Below, piece by piece: positions 21,500-34,940 of a stretch of DNA of 64,000 bases (within the stretch, counting starts at the first letter, position 1; every line of letters begins with the position of its first letter). The translations under genes were made by a program, and so were the position numbers. A model generated the notes under the pieces. The model made no database searches and had not been told where the DNA came from. It saw nothing but the letters and a program-made list of their open reading frames with translations. Origin of the DNA: Campylorhamphus procurvoides (taxonomy: Eukaryota; Chordata; Aves; Passeriformes; Dendrocolaptidae). The stretch lies in contig WBMV01005958.1 of assembly GCA_013396655.1 (NCBI GenBank), forward strand, positions 1,297,128 to 1,361,127, read 5' to 3'.

Positions 21500-22610
21500 A
21501 AGGTTTCCTGGGCAAGAGGTGACATGTACAGGCAAGCTCAGAAGCTGCCTTCAAAAGAGCTCAACCAGATTAGGTCTGCTTTTGTACCTAAAAGAGCCTA
21601 GAATAAATCAACACGTTATTTGTAAGTACCTCAAGGATAACAAGGAGTTGAATAACAGCCAGCACATATTTGTCAAGAACAAATCTTATCAAGCCAACCT
21701 AATTTCCTTTTATGCCAACCTTTTGGGTAAGGGAGAAGCAGTGTTGTCATATCACTGAGCTTCAGAAGGGCTTTTAATGTTGCCTAGTTCAGTACTGTCA
21801 CAAGGAAGCCCTGGCTAAATGGGCCACTGGGGTGATGGCGTCTAACCTGTCTGGAAAGAGAAATGTGTCACTGGATGAGAGTGAAAAGGTGTTCAGTAGG
21901 TTTTTATTCTGAAAGGGAGCTTGTTGGGCATGGGAAAGAGAAACCTGGTGTTTTAATTTGCACATAGAAAGAGTATAAAGGCTGGAACTGTTATGAAAGG
22001 TAGGATGGGGATTTACAGAGATGGGCTGCGAGTTAGCATGAAGAGAAGCAAGGCACTGTAAAGAGTTTGTGCAAGAATAGTCATAAGCATGAATTCAAGG
22101 GGGAGGGGAACAACCAAGTTGGGAGGTGCCGTTATGACCTGGCAGCCAAGTCTGAGCTCACAACATCATGCTCTTGAAATGAATGAGACAGACGTCATCC
22201 TGAAGATATTCCAAGAGGAGGGTAGCCACCCTTAGGCTATCTCTGCCCAACTGTGTCCAGCTCTGTGCACTCTGAACACAGAAGAGGTTTAGAAGAGTCC
22301 AGTGGAAAGCATAGAAAATGACTGGTGATCTGAGAAACATGAGCCAAGGTGAGAAACTGCAAGAACTGGGACTGTTTCATTTAGGGAGAGGTATAGGGAA
22401 GGTCTAAGCCTTGAGCTAGATAAAGGGCAATAAGATATTCTCTGTATCTGCAGAGTCTTGAGGAAGCAATAGAAGCAATTCAGATTAGTTAGGAGGGAGA
22501 ATTTCCTCGTGGTACAGAAGGGTCCACTCAGAAGTAGCTTGGGGGAGTGGGTGACATCTGTCAACAGCAAGGAACAACTTAGAAGACATTGCCCAAAATT
22601 ATATCAGATG
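21500..22610 (+). mobile_element. old, degraded CR1-type LINE relic
   Basis: A frame at about 21640-21750 reads NSQHIFVKNKSYQANLISFY..., resembling the non-LTR reverse-transcriptase motif QHGFVKNRSCQTNLISF. About 600 bp on, a stretch at about 22350-22400 reads EKLQELGLFHLGRG, like the CR1 '[16 protein letters not shown]' block. A later piece resembles the 'RKNFFTVRV..HWNRLP' tail. The order and strand agree with one ancient CR1-like insertion in the + orientation, with many frameshifts and stops. Boundaries are approximate and the family is inferred. Confidence 0.5.
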
Positions 22611-25600
22611 TATTGTCTCTTTTAGGACATGTTGGGTCAGATGAGGTCTTGGCAACTCTTCCTCTTCTGCTGTTATATGCTAGCCAGGCAAAAGTGTCCA
22701 TCATGTGAAGTGCACTTTAGCCAGGCAGCCCCAGTCCTGCATGGTCTTCACACACAGACGTGTGATGGGATGACATGGAAAGCAGCCTACAAATGGAGCA
22801 GAAAACCTAAATACATACATACACACAACCTTTGCAGGTTGCACGAGGCCACCCACTCTGGGCTCTTTGCTCACAAGGGATATCTGGGACAGGGCCAGTG
22901 CTTGCCTCCTATCTGTCTCCTTTGCTAGTAATTAGACGCAATCCAAGCTTCGCTGCAGGAGAGCCCTGTCCCCGTGGGGGAAGAAGCAAGGCTGCACAGA
23001 TTAAGGAAGCTAATTAGAGGGGAAGAGAGCATTGGTACCGAAGCCCCAACAGTAAACTTGGAAATCTAGATAAGGGAGCGGTATTTAATTATATACAATT
23101 AAAACACCGTATCTCAGCCCCCTGAGAACTGGCAGTCTTGGAAAGCCCTCAAAGGTGCTACTGAGCAGATCTGAAGGCAGCAGTGGGCTAGGAGCTGTGC
23201 TTATCACACTTTACCTGGGAAACACGTCTGAAGAGAAGAGCTAAGAAAATTCCCTTGGACCACTCTCTTCTTATTCCTGTGTGATGTCCTCCCTCTCCCA
23301 GAGCAGGTAATGGGAACCCAAATCTTGGGAACTGAAGGGGAGATTGCTCTGCTCTTACATGCAGCTGAGCAAGACCATTGCAGACACCTATGCAAGGAGA
23401 AGCTCTCCTGAAGACATAGGAGAACTTGGAGAGGGTTGTAAATACTCAGTCTGAGGAAGGGAAACAATCTCTGTGCCCTTTTCTCCTGACATACAGGAGA
23501 AAAACCACTTGCCCCTATGCCTGCCAGCCAGGAGTGTCCTAGTATCTCCAGGGAGGACCATGCCCATGTCCCCCTATGCTCCACAAATCCTGCAAAATTA
23601 TCTCAGGTTATTTTCCTGCAAGTTTCCTCTAGCCACCATAGCAGCTGCTTCCCCTCCCTGCTCCTTTGCTGTTTCATGGACATAGTCCCTGACTTCTGAT
23701 CCTTTTACCTGTCCTCTTCAAGCCAGGAGGGCAGTTTGGTTTCCCTGTAAGGTGCCTGCCATATGTTCAAATATTCCCTAGTGCATTTTTCCAGCTAAGC
23801 CAACAAGCTTTCTGGACTGCAGCAGTAGTTTTTATTCTATAGCTGCTGCTCCGTGTTAGTGCAGAACCACAATGAAGGAAAGCTTGGATGGATTCATACC
23901 ATCTGGCAGAGTAGAACTGCAGAACTAGCCCGAAGTTTTCCAAAATTCCTCTTCCTCAACAACTTCAAACCCTTAAAGAAGGCTTTTAGTTCAGCCCTGG
24001 GCACCAAAAGAAGTGGTCCCTGTTTAAATTGTAAATTTAAAATGCTGGAGGGCTTCTACCTTCTGAAGGCAGTAACTTCGAGAAGCACAAGTAAAATGCT
24101 AGGGATCCTTTTCATGCATCCTTTTCTCCTGTTATTGTTGAGGAATACACCTAGTGCAGGTGTCTCCTTGTGCAGCTGCACTGTGAGCTGCAGGTTGTGC
24201 CTGAGGTGGGTGAAAACAGCTGGAACCTCAGGCAAGGAGCCATAAACTGGTGCTGACCCTTTGCCTGACAGAGGACGTGGTGTTCTTCAGTGCTGACCAG
24301 GGAGTGGCCAGTCACCCAGAGACTCTGACAGAACCTAAATAAACAGTGAGAAGACCCAGACCAAATACCACCACTGAACCAAGGCATGTGTAAAGGGGTG
24401 TTAAGAGCATGTGAGGAACAGGCTTTAAGGGTACAAAAGCCAAAGGATTCCTTCACTGACCCCAGAGGCAGCTGTTACCGTGTCACTGCACTGCGATTAA
24501 ATTACTTGAACCAGACGTCTGGGACTCTGCTACAAGAAACCTGGGGTCGACCCCATGAGGGAATCTTGTCTGACAGTGAGTGTGGTATGTGGTGGGAGCC
24601 AAGCGGGGCACCCCTGGGTTCCCTGGAGCTGCCCACTGCGAAGGGGCTTCGGTCCCAGCAGCTCAAACCTTGGGAGGTGCAGGTGTGACTCCCAGAGCGG
24701 CTCCTAACTGGTCAGACAGGAAGGTTTCCTTCACAGTCTTTTGCCTGGTCTTTGCCCCCACATTCTGTTCGGCACAGAACCTTTCTCCTTTCAGTGCACA
24801 GAGACCATGAGTCACGTCTGTGATGTTGCCACAAACAGCTTCCCTAGTGATACAGCTGCTTAAAATGTTTCAAGACCTGAAAGTGATGCCAGTGCCATTG
24901 AGGTTTATTTTATTTGTCTGAGCCTTTCTGCTGATGTCTTCCCCTCCTGTGCCAAGAGCTAAAACCTCAGGGCATGCTTCACTCATCGTGTTTTAGGTGA
25001 AAATTAAATTTCTTGTTGAATCCCAGAGCTCCAAGAGCTGGAGGTTTAAGAAAAATGCTGACTAATATCTAGTGTGCCCTGTCTGATCCCTGGTGTGCCA
25101 CAGAAGAATTTGCCATGCTTTGAGGGAAAAATTGTTGTCTATTGCCAGTCCTGCAGAGCTGAAAGGGGAGCTGGAAGGCTTAAGTTGCTTCTCAATTCAA
25201 GTATTCCTACATTAGTATGAATGAGCATGTTGGTCTCTTGCAAATATTCAAACAGATTTCTACAAAACACTTGCTAATGAACCAAAACAGCAGTTTGTCC
25301 TTCCAGTGATTTGTGGGGAGTCAGTAAAAGACTCAACCTGGGGAGCTCATTACCCTGCTAAAGTAGTGCATTTTTAGGGGGGATGCTGGGAAGCTGTTAG
25401 CTGCCAGCTGTGAGGCAGGACGAGAGGCTTGGCAGTGCTGGAAGGAAACCTCTGAGAGATGGTGTCTGTTGCCTCTGTGGGCACGAGCACAGGGGCAAAA
25501 CAAGACAGACTGCGGCTGTGGGGCACAAGAAGTGCTGATTTCCACCCCCAACCACCGTAATCTCATGGCCAGGCATGCTGATACTGGTGCTGGGGTGTTA

Positions 25601-28600
25601 GGTTTCTGGTGTGAAATGGAGGTGAGCAGAGTCCAGCACCAGTGAGAAGGGAGAGCCACAGCAGCCTACTTGAACACTTAGCCACACGCATATTATGAAC
25701 TGGAGACCTTCTGGAAAATACAGTCAGACTCTCAGGGTTGAAAACACAGGCAGTTAATCCTATAGATCAAAGGGAGTGTGGCACTGCTCAGCCACTGCTC
25801 TGCTTCATGGGCACAGTTCATGTGTTACCTGCAGCTATTGCACAGCTCATCTACGAAGCTAATCCATGCCATTGCCCTTTCCTCTTGGTGTGAGTAGACG
25901 GGCTTACATCTCCAAAAGGGGTGCTTATACCTCGAGGTGCACATATACCTAAGGGCTGCATATGCCTATGCCTCTACAGTCAGAGTAGGTGAAAGACCAA
26001 CCAGGGAAATGCATGTATGGGGATGAGGTGGGATAAGGTAAAAGATGAATTCATGATGAAAATTTGTAAAGAAGGAGTGGGAGGGAAAAATGAAGGAGGG
26101 GCCAAAATCCCAATGAATGGCTCCTCTCAGCTGCCAGTGAGCACTTCCAGAGCTGCAAAGTGTTTAGGGTCCTCTTCAGAGGCCCCTTATCCCATCAAAC
26201 CGTAGAGGTTTGTACTGCTCACGTTTGCAACAGGTAGTTCAAAAAAGCTATTTAGCTCTTGCTGCGGAATGAGTTTGACATCCGTGCCTTAAATGCATTG
26301 AGCTGATGTTCCACTGTCAGCTTCAGTGTGTTTGCAGGGAGAACCCTGGCTTGGCTCTAGGCAGCAAAGGTAAAAGCAATGAGGAAAAGAGAATACTTCT
26401 GACCTTGCCAAAAAAAATCATTTGCATGGGAAAGGGAGAACTAAATTGTTCTGAATTTTCCTGCTGTTTGTCAGCATTTTGGTAGTCACATTCTGTGTGG
26501 ATGGATACATGCAAGTGAGAGAGGAAAAGAAAAATGATGACATGAACAGCTCCATACTTAATATTGTGTTAACCCCTTTCCTCCCGGCTAGAGCAGAAGT
26601 TTTTTGCTGTACTTGAGGGGAAATGCACTGACCTGTGTGAGCATTATTTAATTAGGGAAGAAAGCTTTACCTTTCAGGAAAGCTGCAACTGAATAAACCA
26701 ATTTGGAAGCCCTAGGAAATGACTTGAAGTTTGGGATTGCAGGGGAGGAGACTCTGGAAACTTCAGCAGGGGATGAATTTCAGACCAACTGTTTTGAATG
26801 CCCCTGCTAAGAGCAGCTGAGACAAAAGGTGAAGCAACAACACTTCAGCACCTCAATTTCTCTGTGAAAGCCCATACGTTGAAAAGGTATATATCGTCAG
26901 GCAACTCGTGCAACAGCTCTTTGCAAGTAAGAATTTGCTTCTAGCACCCTACTTATGTGATGGAAAATCCTGCAAAGGAGCAGGTGGGAATTGCAAAGCC
27001 ACGTGCCATTTTTGGACCCAGAGCTCAGCGTGATGGTGATCTCCACCAACACCCATGGGGAGTAGGGCATAGTGCCTGCCCTCCAGCCCCTGCTGGGTAC
27101 AGTGCCCTTTGATTTGTGCATAAGTTTTATTCATTTATTTCTTTTTGAGCTTAGACACATGGACTAATTAGAAGAGAACTGGTGAGCTCAGCTAACGCAT
27201 TTGAACACGGATAGCTTTAGGCTTGCATTTGGGTCATTAAAAATGAAGTAAAATGATGTTCTCTTTGCACCAGTTATTGTGAGCAAGGGCCCTGATTTGG
27301 CAGCAGTTATCTCCCCAACACCACTGCACTAATGTCTTCTAACGCAGAGAGAGCAATGTGTCATTAACACAATGGGGTGGTGGGAATCTACTGTAGGCAA
27401 AGGAGAATCTGAGACAAACCAGTTTTCGTCACTCCTGTAACAAACCTGGGATTAACTGACTGAGTTTAAACCCTTGGGAGGCTAGAAGGCAAAACATTTG
27501 CTAACCCATAAGGGGAAGCCCTTCCCTCATGGACATCCTCTCAAGGGATGCAGTGTGAGCAAAGTGGGTCTGGAGATATGCCAGGAGAAGCATTGCTCTC
27601 TGCTGCTCCTGTCTCTGTTTTTTTATCAATCCCATTACACAGCAGGTCAGGCAGCCCTGGTGATTACAGGGTGGGGGGAACCTGCATAAGGATTTCTCAT
27701 CAGATTTGGCCAGAAGAGATAAAATCCAGGAGGGTAAAACCGTCTCAGGAAAACCCAGCTTGGGTCTCCTGAGGACCTCTTCTGCCTGCTGGTGTGTCCA
27801 AGAAGCAGATTTTGGTTGAGATGGAGGCCACCAATTTAGAACATAAATGTAGAGAAAGGCTGAATCGCAAATTAGTCTAAACTACAAATACAACATAGCT
27901 ACAAAGCTGCTAGTGAGGGCCTGTAAAGATCATTTGACTTATCTTCCTGTGGGACAGAGGGTGTACAGGCTTGTTGGTTGTCATTCCTACATCAGCTGGA
28001 ACTGGAGAAATGTTTGATTGAAGAGTTTGCCCCACAACTACCTTGTTGCATTTTCTGCTCTCAGTGAAAGTGAGGAATATTGGAAACTCCACAGAAGCAT
28101 ATCTGCTTTTCATTAAAAAAGCTGGAGGAGGATAAACCATATAGATTTGGAGGGGTTGTTGGCTGGTATTTTACAGAAGACACCTGGTACAAAATAAAAT
28201 GTCGCTCTTGCCTACCTCAGTCCTTGATGACCGAAATCAACACTGCAACACTAACCTGCAGAGGTTTGCTGTGCTGGGAGGGTCCTGGGCCACAATCCTG
28301 CTGTGGGGGTACAGTCACATTGCATGAGGTTACACTGAGAGGGAGGTGGATGTTTGCTTGCATACTGTGACAGTGGAAATGGCTCACGTCTCTTGAGCTG
28401 CAGAAGAAAATTACCTTCAATTTCTTGAACAGTTGCTCTGTGCCTTGTAGCAGTGCTCTCCAAAGGTGGTTGCAATGCAGGCATAAATAAAATTCGGAAT
28501 GCGCTGGGACTATACATACCTGGAGCCATAACAGAAACCTTAATGAGTTAAATCAGAGCTTTTATTATCTAATTTCTCATTGTCAACCAGTTTCTTGCAT

Positions 28601-30930
28601 CTCTGTAGGTAATTAATGTGGAGAATAGTTCATGCCTTCTGGAAACTGGCTGCCTTTTGAAATTCTCCCATCAGAGATGGGTTTTTTTCAGCCTTGTACT
28701 TCTTTCTTCTCATTATCTTGTTAATGGGACTGACTCCGCCAAGTGGAGAAAGGAAAATGCATTGGCAGGATTTGCCTTTGCCTTGTCGATATGGGCATTG
28801 AGGCCTGGGGAGCAGCTCCTGCCAGGTGAAGAGAGAATAATTCCTCTTTCTGCCAGAAGACCTGCAAGGGTGGCTGCTGCCTAATAGAGGGAAGCAAGCC
28901 GAGCCACAACTGGGGCTGAAAATGTCTTGAAGCACAAGGGCTAATCATCTGGCCACTGCTTGTGTTGGTAGGCTCTATGGCTGCTCTTTCAGCAAGGGAG
29001 TTCTTTTCAAATCTCAAAAAATATCCGCTGCAAGGGCACTGCATTTTTGAAGTCTAGAGGAGTATAAAAGACTGCATATAAACCTGAAGAGTTTTCCCCA
29101 GTAGCTAAACCCCATGGTTATATCTGTTGAAATAGTGGAGAGAAGATCCAACAAATATTTATAACATTCAGATCTCTACTGAGGATGCTGCATATTCACA
29201 TGAAAGAGCGGGTATGGCTCTTGCCTCTTCAGGCAGCTGGGGAGTGCTGAATGAGCCTGCATGCAAATATCCCTGTGCTTCTTTGGGAGTTGGTCCTTTT
29301 CCTTTCCATCCTTGTGGCTGGGCATATCGAGCAGATGCGCCTTCCTTTTCAGATCTGTCCTTCCACATGTCCTATGCAGTGTTTGGAGCACCATGTGTTT
29401 GGCAGTGGCAGGCAGGCAGGGAGCAATGTGCACTGGTGTTCAGAGGTAGCCAGGCTTCCAAAACATGTGGAATGAGGGTTGACAGCAAAGGGGGCTCTCA
29501 CATAAAGATCTTGGGAAGGGTCAGCAGGCATGAAGGTCTCTCCACACTACACCTAATCTTCCTCTGGTGTTGGAAAAGCCCTTTTTCTCACAGAGATCTC
29601 TTGTCTTTCATCATAGTGGCACTGTTCTCACCTCAGCATCTGTCCCTCCATTTCAGTCTCTTCTGCTCATCTTCTGAGTGTCATGGACGCAGGGGAAGGA
29701 GGCTTGTACCCTGCCTCAGACAAGGTGGGCCTGAGTCATGCTGCCCCAAAATGTGCTGTGAGTACTTGCAGAGGTGTAATGTTGCTCCTGGTTTAGCCTT
29801 GCAGGCTCCCTGCAGAGGGAACTGATGTCCATCAGGCTTAGTTCTCAGATGTCAAAAATTAATAAATGAGCTGTGTTTTACTGGGATATAAATCATGCCC
29901 CGGGCAGCACGGGGATGTGCGGTGGTGCATGTGCATACAGCCTGGTGCTGCCTGCAGGATGAGCTCCTGCTGTGAGTACACCGGCACTCATTAGATAAGC
30001 CAAATAATGCAGCCCACATCATAATAACAGCTACCACACAGAGTAACTACCAGCAAAAGCTGGTGGGGGGGTTCTATTTCAAACTGCAGTTCTCAAGCCT
30101 GCATCTCCTTACTTGCCATCCCTGCAAAGAGATTTGCTGTGTCCAGTGGTTGTTTCTACCCCAGGAACTCACCATTTGCTGTGGCATAGCTGGCTGGCGT
30201 TACTGCTGCTAGGGCACTGACTGAGACCCAGATTGGGTTGGTTGGTGATTTCAAGACCATGCCCTGGTGAGCTACAGCATGAGTTACAAAAAGGGAGACA
30301 AAAGAGGGTTTGCTGTGACATAGAAATGGTTCTCATGGTTTTGACACCCCATATGTCAGGGACATATGCAGAAATGAATTTGCTGCTGTTTGCCTAATAA
30401 CAATAAGCAGGTTGAGACAGTATGTTAGATCTCGCAAAAGGAAATGTGACTTCTCTGTTATAATCTCTATTTTTTAATTAAGATGTTCACTGCTGTTTTC
30501 TTGAAACTCAGTCGCAAATAATGGGAAGGCATTCAGCTGCGATGAAAAGGAAAGGCTGCCCCAGAGGCATATGCCTGTCAGACTGCTCTATGAGATGTCC
30601 TGTGCAGAGGCTGATGTCTTGATGAAGACCAAGCATTGTGAGCTCCAGCTCAAGGCTTGTACGTGTTGGCAAACTCACTTGACTGGTTTGCAATTAACAT
30701 TATGGGTGAGCTGTTAAAAGCCTACATGCAGCAGGCTGAGAGCAGGAATGCCAGCTCTTTGCTTTTGAGCATGACGCAATCTCTGTGGTGAACAGCAGTG
30801 CCTTGGAGAGAGAAAATATTGAATATCACAGGACCAAAGCTGCTGATTCTTTGGGGGCCATGAACCTGTTCTTCCTCCCTGTAAGGAAAGCAATACTGTT
30901 TTACGAGCCTGTCTGGTTTTGAGCACACAG
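22611..30930. other. intron 2 segment with possible conserved non-coding blocks
   Basis: No gene or recognisable transposon. Two AT-rich, non-repetitive blocks rich in TAATTA/GATAAG-type motifs occur at about 22925-23110 and 27120-27380 and look like conserved non-coding sequence. The open frame at 29214-29825 is treated as chance. Confidence 0.4.
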
Positions 30931-31225
30931 CATAGAACCATAGACTCATAGAATGGTTTGGGTTGGAAGGAACCTTAAAGATCATCTTGTTCCAATACCC
31001 CAGCCATGGGCAGGGGCGCCTTGCACTACACCAAGTTGCTCAGAGCCCCATCCAGTCTGGCCTTGAACAATTCTCAGGAATGGGGCGTTTACAACCACTC
31101 TGTCTAACTTTTTTCAGTGCCTCACCACCCTCACAGTAAAGAATTTATTTCTATCTTCCTCCTTCAGCTTAAAGCTATTACACCCCTACTCCATGTCTCA
31201 CCTCAGAGGCAGCATCACTACCCTC
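30931..31225 (-). mobile_element. CR1 LINE 3' fragment
   Basis: It begins with the reverse-complemented CR1 terminus (CATAGAACCATAGACTCATAGAATGG) followed by TTTGGGTTGGAAGGAACCTTAAAGATCAT, which is diagnostic of avian CR1 3'UTRs. It continues with CCAGTCTGGCCTTGAACA and the 'gtaaagaatttatttctatcttcctccttcagctt' type segment. The element is 5'-truncated, as is usual for CR1, and lies opposite to SLC8A1 transcription. Confidence 0.9.
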
Positions 31226-34200
31226 CCAACCAGGCAGCAAAGCCACAAGCACTGACTCTTCCAGCATTACAGGAAACCTGAAAGCCGTGAGGAAGGCAAC
31301 AGTTTGCAAGCTGAAGGGGAAGGGAGGACAGAGCTGACATCTGTGGTGCTAGGTTAGCAAATGCTTAGCTAAAAGCGGAGGAGGGCAACAGGAAAATGCT
31401 GCTATCCCAGCCAGGTTCCAGTTTGTGAAGAAGGACCTTGTGCTAGCCCGTGTGCCTCACACTGGGGGCCAAGCAGCTGTGGAAGCTTTACCTCTGTGAG
31501 GAGAGTTCTGTAGCTCATTTCCTGCTGCTGAAGAAGGACACAGGGGGGAGTCTCAAAAAAAAAAACAAAAAAAACCCCCAGAAAACATTTAGAAGTCCTT
31601 CACAAAGGGTAAGTCACAGTCACTAGTGGAGTCTGAAGCGATGCATTTCAATGCCTTGTGATTTTTTAATTCCATTTCCATGCAGGAGCTGTTTTTACTC
31701 TCATTTTTGCATGCCTGAATACCAGAAAACACCATAACCCTGTTCACCAGTGAGTGTCTTGTAAAAATGCCCCACCTCTGCTTGGCAGTGCTCTACTGCA
31801 GCAGTGCAGTGGGTCACCCCATGACTTTGCAGTAGTTAACAGTGCTTTATAATTCCCAACTGCTGTCACAGGCACATGAGGCTGGGGGATGTCTCTGTGC
31901 ATTTACAGAACGCTGCGCCCTGTCGTACACGTGGCTGTGAGTGTGACATGCTGAGACATCCCTGGGAGAGCAGAGCTCTTAATGCAGCAGCGTGACAATC
32001 ATTCTTCAAAGCTAATTGACGATACGGGCTTGCTAATTTTACAGAGGTTAATGGATCTTCTTGGAGCCGTGTGTATGAGGATTGCTAAGGACTTAGCATC
32101 TTTTTCTCCCCTGTGGAGTTCTTTGACCATATATAGCCAAGGTATCAACTTACAGGCCTGGGATTTCAGCTTTCTGTTTAGATTTCAGATGAAAGGCTGC
32201 AGTTGGAAATTATTGTTATAAATATTTCCTGCTATCTGGTAGCAAGGCTGACTTCAGTCCCTTCTAAGGAATTCACCATAATTATCCTTTATGACAGCTG
32301 TAATGAAAACTCTGCATCTGGCAAAGGCCGGTGAATGGAGCATGTCCTCTGGCTGCCCTGGTGGGATGGAGCTTCACCATGTACCAGAGATCTCTCTGGG
32401 GTGCCCCAGGTGAGGGCAGAGCCCAGCTGTGACCCTGGCTATGGGGCTGCTGGCCTCAGCACCCGGTGCTCTGTTGGTTTGCTGTGGGACTGCTGCTAGG
32501 GCAACACAAATGTATGATGTCACGCCCTCCAGCAACACTTACAAGTCAAAGAAAGTGCATGCAAAGCCCATTGGTAATGTGTTTAGGCTGTCTGCAAGCA
32601 CACAAGGAGGGGAAGCTGCTGTTGCCTTTGCAGTCTTGAACCTGCTGGGTCGCTTTCTCCTTCCTGGCAGGGTGCTGCTGGCTGTGGGTTGGCCAAGGGG
32701 CTGGTGGAGTGGCCAGGGCTGGGTTAGTTTGCAGAAGCTGGGGTTTGAAATGCGTATGAGCCTCCTTTGACCCGTCATGAGGCTTACAAAGGAGATGGAA
32801 ATGGTCAGTGGAAAGGGCAGTCTGCAGGTACCTTCTGCTGTGGACACGTAGGGTGTGGGAGCTGGACAATTTCCACACTGTGAGAGCCAAAGGATTCACC
32901 TGGGCCCTGCTCCCTGTTGGCCACCAGCAACGAGCTCCTGGGCTCAGGGAAGGAAGGAAAGTAAGTGCCACCCAGCTCACCATCCAGCTGTCCTTATTTC
33001 ATGAAAGAATATCTCCCCTTGCGTGCAGCCAGTGCAGGGCATGGGCTGGACATTCCCGGAGGAAACTTTCTGTGGTTTCCATTCTTAGGGAAAAGCAATG
33101 AGAGCAGTGGGCATTTGGGGCCATCGTCGCTCCTTTGGAGAAGCCCCAGGACAGGACCCTGGATAAGTGCTTTCAGTCTTATAATTGACGGACCAGTTTT
33201 TTTGTCCAAATGCTTAGAATAATAGGAAGGAAAAGGGCCATCACTCTGCCCAAGACTCTTCCTTTTTCATTTTCTCCTTTATCTCTCTCTCTCATCTACC
33301 TATTTAAATCTCTTTGTGTATCAACAAAACACATCAAACCTGCCACAGCTGGCATTACATGCAGAAGGGCTTAAAAAAAACCCCCAAAAACAAAAGTGCA
33401 GCAAGATCAGTTAGAAATCCTGACTCCCAGGGCCTATGAAAATTTGTGCCACAGAAATGCTGCACAGTTGTGCAATTTACTGCCTCTGAAGAAGAATAAA
33501 TTTGCTTTAAAAAAAACACCCATCAGCATATTGCCCATATTTATAGTTAGCTGCAAGCCTTTCCAGTGAGAACTTTTAGAATTTATTTTAAATTAAAGTG
33601 ACTAGCATGACATACCAGTACTTAGCCTTTTAACAAAACATTTTAGTTGTATAAATACAGTTGCTATTATTAAACTCTAGGGAAAGCCAGCAAGCTGCTC
33701 CAAATAACATCCCTCTGGTTTGCCTGTCCGAGCTCTTCTGTTCTTACCCAGAACCAAGACATTTGAACACCTTGTTGGACATCAGGGTGCTCATTTTATT
33801 TGCTATTTCCTTGATGCCTTTTGAAGCTTGTTTGAAACGTTGATTCCCCTTTCTCTTCTTTTTTCCCTCCTCCTTTCCATTATGTTACTTCTTATACCTT
33901 TTTCCTTTAGGTGTTTTTTCTTTTTCCTCCCCCTCCCTCATTACCCAGGGAAGTCCAGTTCCCCGTGGTGCTTTCTGGCCTTCTTTCTGAAAGCATCCAG
34001 AAACCTGTTTCCTAAAACAGTTGCTGGCATTGACTTTAAGGACAGTACAAGTTGCCTTCTGGGTTAGCAGAGAATAGGGGTATTTCTGTGCACTGAAAAA
34101 ATGCCTGTAGGTGACATTTTAGGAAATCTCTGTCTGTTTAACCTGTCTCTATTTACATCTTTCAGAACTGCCAAGCAGGAGCAAATTTTGATGCTCCAGA

Positions 34201-34865
34201 GGAAATAACACCAAACACAATTGCCAAGAGAGCGGTGGACAGATTTTGACCTCTGATCAGCACAATGCAGGGAGGGCCTCCTTTGGGCTCCCCACTGAAG
34301 ATCTGTCTATAGGTTAAAAAGCAGGCAACTAACACTGGGGTTACTCCCATCTCTTCCACTTTATCCTATACCCAGTTCATTTCCAAACAAAAGCTGAGCA
34401 GCTCTTCCTCATACAGCTTTTAAGCCTGTGTGGCTGCTGAGAGAGGGAGGATGCAATAAATCATCCAGTCAATTAACAAGGGGCTTTCTCCTTATTTGTA
34501 ACCTCCTTTCAAAGCAAATGAGTATGACTGGTAATGAAAGGAAACATGCAATATTTTAAAAATAGGTGTCTGAGGGCAGTGAGGAAAATCTTTGCCCTGC
34601 TGTGTGTGGCTGGAGCTGGCAGCCAGCATCTCCAGTTTGCCTGACACAGTGAATGGGAACCCCTGGGCAAAGGGGCTGCTGCCCCTAAAGTGTCCCTCTC
34701 AATTCCTGTTCTCCAGCACAGGCATCATAGAGAGAAAACCAGCCTGCAACTGCTTCTGTTCCTGTACTAGTCCAGCAGTGGCCCTTTGGGATTTATCCAG
34801 CCCTGCCTGGCTCTCCTTGCTCTGAAATCATCCTGCCTGTGCTGGGAACTCCCCTGTTTGCCAGT
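31226..34865. other. intron 2 segment: A-rich tract, candidate enhancer, polypyrimidine tract
   Basis: It contains an A-rich run at about 31553-31580 and a non-repetitive block at about 31980-32330 with CArG-like (32127-32136) and MEF2-like (32216-32225) sequences. It also contains a pyrimidine-rich stretch at about 33842-33952. No coding exon is supported. Confidence 0.4.
33842..33952 (+). repeat. polypyrimidine-rich tract with two acceptor-like AGs
   Basis: About 110 bases are dominated by C and T (for example CCCCTTTCTCTTCTTTTTTCC), with CTTTAG at about 33910 and TTACCCAG at about 33949. It reads like strong branch/polypyrimidine sequence, but no matching downstream donor with coding potential was seen. 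Confidence 0.5.
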
Positions 34866-34940
34866 CATAGAATCATAGAATCAGCTGGGTTGGAAGAGAC
34901 TTCTGAGATCATCAAGTCCAACCCTTGATCCAACACCATG
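34866..34940 (-). mobile_element. short CR1 LINE 3' end
   Basis: CATAGAATCATAGAATCAG followed by TGGGTTGGAAGAGAC and GAGATCATCAAGTCCAACCC is the reverse complement of an avian CR1 3' terminus. Only about 75 bp is recognisable, a severely 5'-truncated copy. Its microsatellite-like terminal octamers are intact. Confidence 0.9.

Noticed and set aside
29214..29825. 203-codon plus-strand ORF
   Set aside because: No domain, no splice support and low-complexity Cys/Trp/Ser-rich translation; judged chance.
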